Virus record (IMG/VR): IMGVR_UViG_3300028772_000022
Coordinates: 1 to 48,050 of that record
DNA length: 48,050 nt
Reading direction: 5' to 3' (one strand)
Source: a virus
Shown piece after piece: positions 18,401 through 26,040 of the stretch (position 1 is its first letter; each line of letters opens with the position of its first letter). Under the pieces are notes generated by a model, which did no database searches, was not told the origin of the DNA, and was given only the letters and a program-made list of their open reading frames with translations. The position numbers were made by a program, and so were the translations under genes.

Positions 18401-19448
18401 TGATATAACTGCACAAGGTGGTATTAAAATGATTACACACCGAACAACTGAAACAACAGGTTTAGGTAATGCCATAATGTTCACAAATAATATAACTGTT
18501 TATGGTATAAATGATATAGCAAGTATTAGATTAAACACAGAATCTATGAATGGTTCAGAAAGTGGTGGATTAACTTTCAATACTAAACCTAATATAAATT
18601 CAACAAGTTTAGTTGAAGCTATGAGATTAGCAGCGAATGGTAATGTTATTATAGGAACTACAAATGATCGTGTAGGTAAACTACAAGTTCAAGGTGATAC
18701 TTTTCATGTTTATTCTTTAAATAATCCTGATAGTGTTACAAATGCAAGACAAATTGTAATTGGTGAAGCATCAGCAAATACAGTTTATGATTTATCATTA
18801 GGTTATTTTAGTGATGGAACTGGTTGGAAAGGATCAATTCAAGTTGTTGCTGGTGGTGTACCAGCCACTTTAGTTATTAATGGAAATGGTGGTAGTGTAT
18901 TAATTGGTCAAACTAATGGCAGTAATAGTTCAAAATTACAAGTTAATGGAACTATTAATGCTGTTGGATATTCAACTTCATGGTCTGGAACTAATAGTGT
19001 TAATACAGGTGGTTTTAATACAATTATGGGAATTGGTGCATCAGCAACTTGGTTATTATCCGGAACATCAAGTGGAACATTTAGATATGGTATTCAAGGA
19101 TTAGATAGTGGTGGTGCATTAAAAATTTATGTTGGAACAGCAAATGTTTCAATAGATTCAATTGCCAACATAACTGCAAATAACTTCATATTAGGGTCTG
19201 ATAGACGAATTAAAACAAATATAGAACCAATTAATATAACAAATCTTGACATTAATTATAAGGAATTTGAAATGTTATCAAATGTTGGCGAAAAACGTTA
19301 TGGTGTTATTGCTCAAGAATTACGTGAAATTGCACCTGAATTAGTAATGGAAGATAAACAAGGTATGTTATCAGTAAAATATGTTGACTTACTAATAAGA
19401 GAAGTTGCAAGTTTGAAAAATAGAATTAAAGAATTGGAGGATAAATAA
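15447..19448 (+). CDS. Large tail fibre with C-terminal S74 intramolecular chaperone
   Basis: A 1333-residue fibre protein, the largest in the window. Long Gly/Thr/Asn-rich beta repeats include two copies of a (G/T)GALVV-GGVGI unit near residues 225-245 and 690-710. The last 85 residues, from GSDRRIKTNIEPI onward with RYGVIAQELREIAPELV, form a peptidase S74 domain that trimerises the fibre and cuts itself off using a Ser-Lys dyad (Ser1251 and Lys1256 fit), ending in a coiled coil (SLKNRIKELEDK). A segment around 500-590 and another around 850-920 with YNTGDFLYYCGN and WGGWVEF are receptor-tip-like modules. Its stop overlaps the next start (TAATG). Confidence 0.85.
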   Translation: MAKTQQKGTSIGDGTITEVDINISGATVKSPLLGSDYLFIRDSVLNTTQQILVSTLDDYYASKYFPSADNMSYAVSAGSYSFVPTTAYGRSLLGAVSGTMFTGLNADTVDGFQHNQSLLTTATPTFAGLNVGTVGKIATFGDATITSKWISIRNADTTGIAIGLLQTTTLGGLDGIGLIRTGSSKGFGISVNNLTAFNLVTTVDFSINYQTKYVTINSAVATSSVGTGALVVGGGVGINGGITLNGTIVGATTITGTSFNGITGLTTVILPLAPASTAVVGTATLVSRQDHRHPLQTGYAITTTTTGISITNGAGASLVTGTAINIGYASTNVTGLLTATDWNTFNNKGTFPGFGTLDTTNEDGTLIQDIGESFGGTIMLHMVSKTGNYNDLVGKPTSLSQFTNNLGNYGGFLTSETDTLNTVTSRGNYTTGKMFVNATLGTVPGISLAIGDTDTGFNWIADGNIEYWKNSAKMYSMDAVWHSGNFNPNGKLDWRTFGTAANYNTGDFLYYCGNLSSNVNADTVGNGMWLNTVGNGTGNSGFANQYGAFIGFDNGFGGFQFDISNDNVMKTRSKWNSSWSAWQTSYNSGNLTNTLTTNYLPKWNGSSLVNSLIMDDGTNVIIKNGTSIHFNAVGDGIFLSRSNIGAESVLVSDGSYNILLGAGADWNKIITNKIFNITNTTASNSVTTGALVVNGGVGIGGSVNVSGNITANVFNGSGVGLTTLPVTIDTAANSTYGGILRLGGDSLASGVSTIASVMTTNGNLHLDAGTGNKIYLNFYQGAGINFGNGASAIVMTIDTNGSIGTSGNVSALGFYGDGTNLTGRAMSFTTASSYNMYQGISVTDRDPNTFFTETQPGSRSYAEGANATPNGAGGSWWFYENIRHTNASNIWGKQYAHGWEDNANRLKVRNVSSGTWGGWVEFITTANIGTQNCLNIIGPAHTNGNDGWFRSDGDCGWYSQNYNVGIYATETGNVRTYNNANFIASDITAQGGIKMITHRTTETTGLGNAIMFTNNITVYGINDIASIRLNTESMNGSESGGLTFNTKPNINSTSLVEAMRLAANGNVIIGTTNDRVGKLQVQGDTFHVYSLNNPDSVTNARQIVIGEASANTVYDLSLGYFSDGTGWKGSIQVVAGGVPATLVINGNGGSVLIGQTNGSNSSKLQVNGTINAVGYSTSWSGTNSVNTGGFNTIMGIGASATWLLSGTSSGTFRYGIQGLDSGGALKIYVGTANVSIDSIANITANNFILGSDRRIKTNIEPINITNLDINYKEFEMLSNVGEKRYGVIAQELREIAPELVMEDKQGMLSVKYVDLLIREVASLKNRIKELEDK
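19436..19441 (+). promoter_or_regulatory. Shine-Dalgarno-like site at the end of the fibre gene
   Basis: GGAGGA lies 6 nt before the ATG at 19448, inside the last codons of the fibre gene. It uses TTG and GAG codons where this genome usually prefers TTA and GAA. Purine-rich Shine-Dalgarno sequences are rare in the window, so this one stands out and may serve the overlapping start. Confidence 0.5.
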
Positions 19449-20212
19449 TGTCAGTACCAACAGGAAATATAGGTTTATCAAATGTTACTAATGAAATTTA
19501 CGGTGATTATTGGAACACCAGGAATTTAAGACAATGTTTTATTGATGCTACGGGAACATTTGATCCAGTATACCAAGGTTCTAAGGATTCATTATCAAAT
19601 TTTCAGAATTATAATCATGCTCTATTACCTTTAGTATATGATTATGATGGAAATCCTTATCAACCAATTAGAATTGGAACACAAATATGGCTTAATAGTT
19701 GTTTCAAATGTACACATTTGAATAATGGTACAGTTATTAATTCTTGTAGTACAGCATTACAATTGTATAATTATGCCGTTGCAAATACAGCTGCATATTA
19801 TAATTATGCTTCTAATGATAGATATTATAATAAGATAGCTATTATGAATGCTAATTTTGCAATAAGTGGTTGGCATGTACCAACATACACTGATTTAAAT
19901 ACTTTAGGTGCATATCTTGGTGGTGGTAATGTTGCTGGAGGACATTTAAAGAAAACAGGCACAACACGATGGAGTAGTAATGTTGGTGCAGATAATTCAA
20001 CCGGATTTAATGGTGAACCGAGTGGTTATTCTGGACAAAATGCAATTTATGAAGCAGCAACAAGAATGTATTTTTGGACAACTACACAACATGATATTGG
20101 TGGTGGAACAATGGCATGGTATATGGCTACTTTATATGCAGAAGCAGCTAATCTTGGTGCAACAGATAATTTAGGATGGAATGGATTACCAGTAAGACTA
20201 ATAAAAAATTAA
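19448..20212 (+). CDS. FISUMP-domain virion protein (fibre tip or adhesin)
   Basis: A 254-residue protein. Residues 1-55 resemble a short fibre or virion-anchoring module (GNIGLSNVTNEIYGDYWNTR). Residues about 60-254 form a FISUMP domain with R-I-G-T-Q-I-W-L-N-S-C, then AISGWHVPTYTDLNTLGAYL, a TGFNGEPSGY loop, and a final W-N-G-L-P-V-R-L-I-K-N. This third FISUMP domain in the window is of the same general family as the two in the protein at 3546-7343. It overlaps the preceding fibre stop by one base, so the two are translated together. A receptor-binding or capping role is likely but inferred. Confidence 0.75.
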   Translation: MSVPTGNIGLSNVTNEIYGDYWNTRNLRQCFIDATGTFDPVYQGSKDSLSNFQNYNHALLPLVYDYDGNPYQPIRIGTQIWLNSCFKCTHLNNGTVINSCSTALQLYNYAVANTAAYYNYASNDRYYNKIAIMNANFAISGWHVPTYTDLNTLGAYLGGGNVAGGHLKKTGTTRWSSNVGADNSTGFNGEPSGYSGQNAIYEAATRMYFWTTTQHDIGGGTMAWYMATLYAEAANLGATDNLGWNGLPVRLIKN

Positions 20213-20241
20213 CAAACACTTTTTAAAAACAAATTAATATT

Positions 20242-20586
20242 ATGGCATTAACAAAAAGAATTGACTTCAAAAATGGAGTAGTAACTGAAGCAGCTTACAT
20301 GGAAGTAAGTAATATTGCTATGGATTTTATCAATAAAACTGTATCATTTTCACTGAAGACTTGGCTTAATCAAGCTGTTATGGAACAAGGGTTATTGACA
20401 ATTATTCCTGATCAGATGTTTAACATCGGAAATTCAAACATGTATGTGAATAATGGAATGCCTTCTCCAATTCCTGCTGACAGTACACTGTTTGACACTT
20501 ATTTTAACAATGGTACATCACAAGCTGATGCTGAATCTTATCTTAAGACTTTACCAGCTTTTGCAGATTGTGTTGATGTAATTTAA
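20242..20586 (+). CDS. Small hypothetical protein in the fibre/lysis interval
   Basis: A 114-residue soluble protein of unknown function, beginning MALTKRIDFKNGVVTEAAYM. Base composition is less AT-rich than its neighbours, similar to the fibre and SSB genes, which suggests high expression and a virion role. It lies 29 nt after the FISUMP gene and 10 nt before the endolysin. A chaperone or capsid/tail decoration role is possible; nothing in the sequence decides. Confidence 0.5.
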   Translation: MALTKRIDFKNGVVTEAAYMEVSNIAMDFINKTVSFSLKTWLNQAVMEQGLLTIIPDQMFNIGNSNMYVNNGMPSPIPADSTLFDTYFNNGTSQADAESYLKTLPAFADCVDVI

Positions 20587-20596
20587 ATTATTTATT

Positions 20597-21019
20597 ATGG
20601 CTAAATTAATTATTGCTATTAATCTGACATTTAAAGAAGAAGGACTTTGGTCAGATGGAAAAGGTAAAAATGCAAATGATTCAGGAGGAAGAACTTATAA
20701 AGGAATTGCAGAAAATGCTAATAAAGATTGGGGAGGTTGGATTATTATTAATAAACATTTGAAAGATAAAAACTTTCCACAATGTTTGGAAGATATTCCT
20801 GAATTACAAATCCTTACAGAAACTCGTTATAGGGTAAAATATTGGAATCCTTTTTGGGGTGATAAAATATTGAATCAAAATACTGCAAATAATTTATTTG
20901 ATACTTCTGTTAATTTTGGAGCTTCTGTAGCTATTAAAATGATGCAACAAGCTGTTAAATTAAAATCAACAGGTATTATGGATGAAATAACTTTAACAAA
21001 ATTAAATGATATTGTATGA
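20597..21019 (+). CDS. GH108-family endolysin
   Basis: A 140-residue muramidase-type endolysin. The N-terminus has FKEEGLWSDGKGKNANDSGG followed by RTYKGI, matching the glycoside hydrolase 108 signature E-G-G-(x)n-D-x-G-G-x-T-x-x-G-I, with Glu15 as the likely catalytic acid. The C-terminal half (about 75-140), with WNPFWGD and Q-x-A-V-K-L-K-S-T-G-I-M-D, resembles the PG-binding-3 domain that accompanies GH108. It lacks a signal peptide, so export would need a holin. The stop overlaps the start of the lipoprotein gene (ATGA), supporting joint translation as a lysis unit. Confidence 0.85.
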   Translation: MAKLIIAINLTFKEEGLWSDGKGKNANDSGGRTYKGIAENANKDWGGWIIINKHLKDKNFPQCLEDIPELQILTETRYRVKYWNPFWGDKILNQNTANNLFDTSVNFGASVAIKMMQQAVKLKSTGIMDEITLTKLNDIV

Positions 21020-21384
21020 AAAAATTAATTTTTTTATTTGTGATTATAACTTTATGTTTTGGTTGTAATGCAAAAAATTATAATAATAGAACTATTTCAA
21101 TTATTGATTCAACAGAAATATATAAACAACAAATTGATTCAATTAAAAATATTAATAATATATTGAAAGATAGTTTTATTGTTCATAAAATGATAATAAA
21201 AAATTTAACAGATAGTTTGGATTATTTAAATAAAGTTAATTATGATGAATATAATAATTATTTTGCTTTGATTAAAATAAAAAGATATGTTGATATTTGT
21301 TATTCAAATAGTAAAAACAATGTTTTTCTTAAAGGTTGGGTTAATCGAGCATTAAAGAAAGTAAATTTTTATGTCATTAAATAA
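21016..21384 (+). CDS. Small lipoprotein, candidate outer-membrane spanin
   Basis: A 122-residue protein with a signal peptide (MKKLIFLFVIITLCFGC) ending in a Cys at position 17 that would be lipidated. The lipobox is imperfect: -3 is Cys rather than Leu. Residues about 35-75 are predicted coiled coil, with heptad-like Ile/Leu spacing. It follows the endolysin with a 4-bp overlap, the classical place for an o-spanin (Rz1-like) that joins an inner-membrane partner to fuse the membranes. The 204-residue protein at 34286 could be that partner, but it is far away. A C-terminal membrane helix is absent, so a single-protein u-spanin is unlikely. Confidence 0.6.
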   Translation: MKKLIFLFVIITLCFGCNAKNYNNRTISIIDSTEIYKQQIDSIKNINNILKDSFIVHKMIIKNLTDSLDYLNKVNYDEYNNYFALIKIKRYVDICYSNSKNNVFLKGWVNRALKKVNFYVIK

Positions 21385-21417
21385 TCAAATACTATCAACT
21401 AATTATTAATAAAAAAA

Positions 21418-21427
21418 TAGGATATAT
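21418..21427 (+). promoter_or_regulatory. Phage promoter motif copy A (TAGGATATAT)
   Basis: First of six intergenic (T/A)AGGATATA(T/A) copies, 50 nt before the ATG at 21468 in an 83-nt gap. It overlaps a TATAAATA octamer (21425-21432). It marks the switch from structural to replication genes. Confidence 0.6.
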
Positions 21428-21467
21428 AAATAGTATAATTAAAAATAATCATTATAAAATAAAATTT

Positions 21468-21923
21468 ATGAAACATCAGGAAGTAAAAGGTCTTCAACAA
21501 CAATTAATAATGTTGTTAAATGAATGTGTTGAAAAGAAAATATCTATTTTCCATTTAAATTGGGGACTTGATAAAAATTTAGTTAAAATAAATAAAGCTG
21601 TTGAAGAAATAAATAAAAGTATTTCAAAAGAATTAATTGAATTAGATCAAAAAGCTTTAGATCTTGGTAAAGAAGCTAATCAAAGATTAGAAGTTTCTGA
21701 ACAAACAACAGACGATAATATATTATTTAATGCTGGTTTAATTCTATTATCTGAAGATGAACAAGCAAAAAGAATTGAATTAAGTAAGGAATTTGTTAAA
21801 TCAATGGAAGAAGAAAATGATTTAAAATTATATATTCTTGATCCATCAAAATTAGAAAACTTAAATCTCGAATATCCGTATTTTTTAATTTTAAAGAAAT
21901 TTCTTCCTGAAGAAGTAGAATAA
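21468..21923 (+). CDS. Hypothetical helical protein
   Basis: A 151-residue, largely helical protein with coiled-coil potential across residues 40-85 and an acidic C-terminus ending FLPEEVE. No family is recognised. It is the first gene after the lysis cassette, has its own promoter motif copy at 21418, and is followed by another copy at 21968, so it seems to form a single-gene transcript. This makes it a candidate early regulator or a small replication accessory, but that is inference. Confidence 0.55.
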   Translation: MKHQEVKGLQQQLIMLLNECVEKKISIFHLNWGLDKNLVKINKAVEEINKSISKELIELDQKALDLGKEANQRLEVSEQTTDDNILFNAGLILLSEDEQAKRIELSKEFVKSMEEENDLKLYILDPSKLENLNLEYPYFLILKKFLPEEVE

Positions 21924-21967
21924 ATCATTAAAAATATTTAAATATCATTCTATTTAATACAATATAA

Positions 21968-21977
21968 TAGGATATAT
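21968..21977 (+). promoter_or_regulatory. Phage promoter motif copy B, upstream of the SSB gene
   Basis: TAGGATATAT followed by TTA, 87 nt before the SSB ATG at 22055. This is the longest leader of the six copies and includes long A-rich runs. Identical to copies D and F over TAGGATATATTT. Confidence 0.65.
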
Positions 21978-22054
21978 TTAAAGCAATTCAAATATCAAAT
22001 TAAAAAAAAAAACAATTTTATTAAACAATTTATTAAACATTTAAAAAAAATTTT

Positions 22055-23170
22055 ATGGAAACTCCTAATGATGCTCTAAAAAACGCTTTTTTACAAAGTA
22101 CTTTCGAAATTTATGGTGAAAACATTGCAGTAAAAGCTGAAGATGTTCAACAGAATGGTGGTATTGATTTTTCAAAACATTATTTTGAAGCAAAAGTTGG
22201 TTCAACTTATTTGATTAAGTTTTTACCAAATATCGGAGGTGACCCTATTGTACATCGTTCACTTTACAAAAATCTTCCTGACCCTGAACGTAAAGGTAAA
22301 ACTTTTCACTATGTTAGTTCAGGAAATGCAAAAACTTGTAAAGCACTTGATTTATTTTTCGAACTTTTTGCTTTGAAAAAAGATGGTGATGCAATTGCCG
22401 ATAAGAAAATTGAAAAATATATGGGTAGAACAAATCAAGGTTGTGCTAAAATACAGATTTTACAATCTCCTGTAAAGGAAGAAATTGGAATGATTCGTAT
22501 GATTACATTTGCAACTTATGGGCCAAATGCTACTGTATCTAATCTGCTTAAGAAAAAAGTTAGTCCAACAAAAGAACAAGTAGCACAAGATTTTGAGAAA
22601 GAAGATATTTTCAATATTTTTGGTTCTTCAGTAATGTCTCTTGTTTGTGAAGAAGCAATATATGATGGTGTTAAGGGTCGTGATTTTACGAAATCTGATT
22701 GGGCTCCAAAACCAAAAGGTGCAATTGCAATTTTACCAACAGGTGAATCAAGAGCTTTTGTTGCAACTGATTTAGTTAATGGAGTAATTATTCCTGAAGC
22801 TCAGCCTTTTTTCAATGCATTTGTTGATGCTGTTATGAATGAAGATTATGATATTCGCAAATATTTCGCTTATAAGGAAATTGACGATAAACTTAATGAT
22901 AAGGACACTAATGATTACTTGATTAGTACTCAAGCAAAAGTTGATGAAATTATTCCAATTATTCGTACAAAAACTTTAGCTGAAATTGCAGCTTATGGTA
23001 AAGCAGATTCAACTTCAAAGGATAAGAAAACTGATGCAGCAAAAAATATTCTTGCTGATTCAATTCCTGAAGAACTTGCTGGTTCTGTAATGAGTGCTGT
23101 TGATAATACAACAAAAATAGAAACAAAAACTGAAGAGAAATCTGAAGTTGATGATGTTTTAAACTCATAA
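22055..23170 (+). CDS. Single-stranded DNA-binding protein, gp32-like
   Basis: A 371-residue protein resembling T4 gp32-family SSBs. The core has YLIKFLPNIGGDP (about residues 49-61), then YKNLPDPERKGKTFHYVSSG with KTCKALDLFFELFA, and a second strand-rich part with GMIRMITFATYGPNA. A C-terminal linker ends in an acidic tail (EKSEVDDVLNS), the part that binds replication partners in gp32. The gp32 Cys-x-x-Cys zinc site is not clearly conserved. It coats ssDNA during replication, recombination and repair. A strong terminator follows it and its own promoter motif precedes it. Codon use is richer in C and G than the neighbouring hypotheticals, fitting high expression. Confidence 0.8.
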   Translation: METPNDALKNAFLQSTFEIYGENIAVKAEDVQQNGGIDFSKHYFEAKVGSTYLIKFLPNIGGDPIVHRSLYKNLPDPERKGKTFHYVSSGNAKTCKALDLFFELFALKKDGDAIADKKIEKYMGRTNQGCAKIQILQSPVKEEIGMIRMITFATYGPNATVSNLLKKKVSPTKEQVAQDFEKEDIFNIFGSSVMSLVCEEAIYDGVKGRDFTKSDWAPKPKGAIAILPTGESRAFVATDLVNGVIIPEAQPFFNAFVDAVMNEDYDIRKYFAYKEIDDKLNDKDTNDYLISTQAKVDEIIPIIRTKTLAEIAAYGKADSTSKDKKTDAAKNILADSIPEELAGSVMSAVDNTTKIETKTEEKSEVDDVLNS

Positions 23171-23203
23171 TATCTGATTTAGCTTAGTATCATCGAAAGC
23201 TTG

Positions 23204-23248
23204 AGGGGTTAAGTCAAGATTTAAAAATCTTTACTTAACCCCTTTTTT
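23204..23248 (+). terminator. Strong intrinsic terminator after the SSB gene
   Basis: AGGGGTTAAGT (23204-23214) pairs perfectly with ACTTAACCCCT (23233-23243). A second inner stem (AAGATT with AATCTT) extends the hairpin, and TTTTTT follows at 23243-23248. It is the most G+C-rich stem in the window and lies 33 nt after the stop. Confidence 0.9.
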
Positions 23249-23269
23249 CATCAAATAATAAATCATAAT

Positions 23270-24781
23270 ATGAAATTCAAAGTACTTGTAGGTAAAAATT
23301 TCAAAAATTTTATTGTTATTTCTGATTTGAAAAATTCCAAAGATTTTGAAATTTATGAAGTAATTAAAAAGGTTTTAACTCGTTCAGAATATTTTCCATT
23401 TATGCAAGGTTTTAATAAAACTATATCATATACATATCTTTTTAATGATTTTGTTTTCCCTATTCAATTTTGGCCTGATGTTAAAAAACAAATTGATAAA
23501 TTTGATTCTGAAATATCTGTTTTAGAAAATGAAGAATTAATGTATCAGAATGATATTAATAGAGAAGATTTTGATAATTGGTTAACATCTTGTAAATTTC
23601 CAGAAGAAATTACTGTTGATTCTGAAAATTATTTATATCAAAGAGATTCAGTTTTTTTAGCTATTCAAAATAAAATAGGTAGAATTGAAGTTGCAACATC
23701 AGGTGGAAAAACATTCATAACTTATCTTTATTGTAGATACTTATTTGAACATTTTATACACGAAACAAAAAAATTTTTAATTGTTGTACCTTCAAAAGTT
23801 TTAGCTAATCAATTAAAATCTGATTTTTTTGGTTATGATAAATATTTTGAAAGACATTTATGTGTTGAAACAATTTTTGCTGGTTCTAAAAAAATTGTTG
23901 ATGCAGATATAATTTGCGGCACATTTCAATCTCTTGGAAATTATGAACAAGAATATTTTGATGATTTTGGTATTTTAATTTGTGATGAAACACATAGAGC
24001 TAAAGCATATACTATCAGAAATGAAATTTTTGCTAAACTTTTAAATTGTGAATATTATTTCGCTATGACTGGTACAATGCCAAAATATAATACATTGGAT
24101 TATTTACATATTGTGTCAATGTTTGGAAATGAATTAGTTAAACGTACTGCTTTTGAAAATATTCGTGACGGAGTATCAACACCTATAAAAATAAATGCAA
24201 TACAAATAAAATATCTTACAGAAAATGATTATTCTGAAAATCTAATAGATAATGGAGTTGTTGGAATAGAAAAATTTCGTGCTGAAAAAGAATTTTTTCA
24301 TTTATATGATAAAAGAACAAAATTAATATCTAAATTATTAAATAATTTTTCAGGAAATAGTTTGATTTTAGTTGATACTGTTGAATATTGTGGAATACTT
24401 TTTGATTTTCTTTCAAAAGAATGTGTTGGTTGGGAATTTTACATAATTACTGGTGATGTGAAAAATCGCGAAGAAATTATTGAAAATATGAGACAAACAA
24501 AAGATCATTATTGTATAATTGCAACCTATGGAACAATGTCTACTGGTGTAAGTATAAAAAATATTGAATATTTATATTTTCCTGATGGTGGAAAATCAGA
24601 AATTAGAATACGTCAATCATTAGGTCGTGGTATGAGATTATTTCCAAACAAAGAATTTTGTACTGTATTTGATTTTCAAGATCAAATTCCAAGATGTGCA
24701 TTTAGAAGTCATTCACGAGAAAGAATGCGTATTTATAATGAACAAGGATTTCCTGTTAAAATAACAAAAGTTGAAATATAA
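23270..24781 (+). CDS. UvsW-like superfamily 2 DNA helicase
   Basis: A 503-residue SF2 helicase. The Q-motif-like YLYQRDSV (121-128) precedes Walker A VATSGGKT (141-148). Motif II is DETH (239-242), motif III TGT (267-269), and QSLGRGMRLF near residue 450 is motif VI with the arginine finger. The N-terminal 100 residues correspond to the small DNA-binding domain of T4 UvsW. In T4 this enzyme unwinds R-loops and branched DNA, ending origin replication and favouring recombination-driven replication. It lies just after the SSB terminator with no clear promoter motif of its own. Confidence 0.85.
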   Translation: MKFKVLVGKNFKNFIVISDLKNSKDFEIYEVIKKVLTRSEYFPFMQGFNKTISYTYLFNDFVFPIQFWPDVKKQIDKFDSEISVLENEELMYQNDINREDFDNWLTSCKFPEEITVDSENYLYQRDSVFLAIQNKIGRIEVATSGGKTFITYLYCRYLFEHFIHETKKFLIVVPSKVLANQLKSDFFGYDKYFERHLCVETIFAGSKKIVDADIICGTFQSLGNYEQEYFDDFGILICDETHRAKAYTIRNEIFAKLLNCEYYFAMTGTMPKYNTLDYLHIVSMFGNELVKRTAFENIRDGVSTPIKINAIQIKYLTENDYSENLIDNGVVGIEKFRAEKEFFHLYDKRTKLISKLLNNFSGNSLILVDTVEYCGILFDFLSKECVGWEFYIITGDVKNREEIIENMRQTKDHYCIIATYGTMSTGVSIKNIEYLYFPDGGKSEIRIRQSLGRGMRLFPNKEFCTVFDFQDQIPRCAFRSHSRERMRIYNEQGFPVKITKVEI

Positions 24782-24782
24782 A

Positions 24783-24802
24783 TATTGATATTAATATCAA
24801 TA
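24783..24802 (+). repeat. Perfect 20-bp palindrome after the helicase gene
   Basis: TATTGATATTAATATCAATA is a perfect inverted repeat starting 2 nt after the helicase stop codon. It has no G+C-rich stem or long U tract, so it could be a weak terminator, an RNA stability hairpin or a protein-binding site. A second A/T-rich inverted repeat (TATGTTTTAACATA) follows about 15 nt downstream. Confidence 0.6.
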
Positions 24803-24852
24803 CTTGAATAATATATATGTTTTAACATATAATAATATAAAATAATCAAATT

Positions 24853-25329
24853 ATGGCCGAAGAAAATACACAATCATTAGAAATTTCAAATTTATTACAA
24901 GGTGAAATAACAAATATTTATGCAAAATTATCGATAGAAGATAATTTTGATTTTGATACAAAAGAAGAAATAAAACTTGTTGAAAAATGTATTGAAGAAT
25001 GTTATGATAATAAATTTAAGCAAATTAGTACCGATGTATTACAAGAAAATGATGAATTAATAAACAATACATTTGTTGTTTTATTGAAAAGTTGTGTTGG
25101 AAAAAATTTCAAAAAAGTTGGTCAAATATTTTTAGTTTATTGTGATTATTTTGATTTAGAATATAATAAAACTTTTGAAAAATTACATGAAAAATTACAA
25201 AACTTAATAAAAAATTCATGTAAACATTTAATTGGAAAACAATGTTATGCCAAATATGTTAGGAAAACAAATAATAATCATAAACCTATTTTCACTTTAT
25301 TTGATTTAGTTGAAAATAAAAAATCATAA
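24853..25329 (+). CDS. Hypothetical protein
   Basis: A 158-residue, mainly helical acidic protein with six cysteines spread along its length (for example VEKCIEECYD and NSCKHLIGKQCYAKY). No recognised family. It starts 71 nt after the helicase and ends 4 nt before the next gene, with which it probably shares a message. Small helical proteins in this position in T4 relatives include transcription and replication accessories, but there is no motif to support such a call. Confidence 0.55.
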   Translation: MAEENTQSLEISNLLQGEITNIYAKLSIEDNFDFDTKEEIKLVEKCIEECYDNKFKQISTDVLQENDELINNTFVVLLKSCVGKNFKKVGQIFLVYCDYFDLEYNKTFEKLHEKLQNLIKNSCKHLIGKQCYAKYVRKTNNNHKPIFTLFDLVENKKS

Positions 25330-25332
25330 TTT

Positions 25333-26031
25333 ATGCCAATTTCTGAAAATATTAAATATGATTTTAATCAAACATTAACAGGTTTAATAGCCTTTGTTAG
25401 TAATATTGAATTAAAATTACATGAAATTATTCCTGATCTTCCTGTGTATGTTTTACAAACAGGTGATACAAGTTATTTTTTAGATTCCAAATTTGAAGAT
25501 CCAAAAAATCCAAATCAAGAAATAATCCAAAAAATCCCAAGATTTGTAATTAATTTTGATGATCCTCAACCAATGAATGATCAAAATACGAATCAATATA
25601 ATAAAATAACATTTTTAAAAGAAGATAAAACATATATTACAACAGGAAGACGTATTGCAATTCAATTAACAGCAAATACTGATTTTGTTTCATCTAATTT
25701 TATTAAAGCATTAGAAAATTTCGAAATAATTTCAACAATAACAGCAAGACAAAATGCTTTCACATATGAGTTTATGGGAAATACTATTGAAGGTGCTTAT
25801 AATATATCGGCAAATTCAACTGAAAAACCACCAATGGAAATATCATCTGGAACAAGAAATTTCATTGTTAAAACGTCTTTTGAAGTTCAATTACATTTAT
25901 TAATTCCAAGAATAGAAACAATAAAATTATTATCTGAAACAGGATTTAATAGTATTGGTTTTGATATTATTTCAAAAGGATTAATAAAACAATTAGATGA
26001 TAATATTCAATTAAATATTGATAATAATTAA
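25333..26031 (+). CDS. Hypothetical protein, possibly virion-associated
   Basis: A 232-residue mixed alpha/beta protein. An N-terminal helix is followed by IPRFVINFDDPQPM (about 69-82), a polar loop, TGRRIAIQLTANTDFVSSNF (about 103-122) and further strands (TSFEVQLHLLIPRIETIKLL). The pattern of a helix followed by long strands is common in small tail-completion or neck proteins, and I suspect a structural role, but no homologue is recognised. It lies 4 nt after the previous gene and 9 nt before a membrane-protein gene. Confidence 0.5.
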   Translation: MPISENIKYDFNQTLTGLIAFVSNIELKLHEIIPDLPVYVLQTGDTSYFLDSKFEDPKNPNQEIIQKIPRFVINFDDPQPMNDQNTNQYNKITFLKEDKTYITTGRRIAIQLTANTDFVSSNFIKALENFEIISTITARQNAFTYEFMGNTIEGAYNISANSTEKPPMEISSGTRNFIVKTSFEVQLHLLIPRIETIKLLSETGFNSIGFDIISKGLIKQLDDNIQLNIDNN

Positions 26032-26040
26032 ATAAAAAAT

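Noticed and set aside
17980-19104. Short plus-strand frames inside the S74 fibre gene
   Set aside because: Out-of-frame shadows of repetitive fibre coding sequence.
19448-20212. Diversity-generating retroelement target
   Set aside because: The FISUMP domain has a C-terminal surface-binding position like some variable proteins, but no reverse transcriptase or template repeat is visible in the window.
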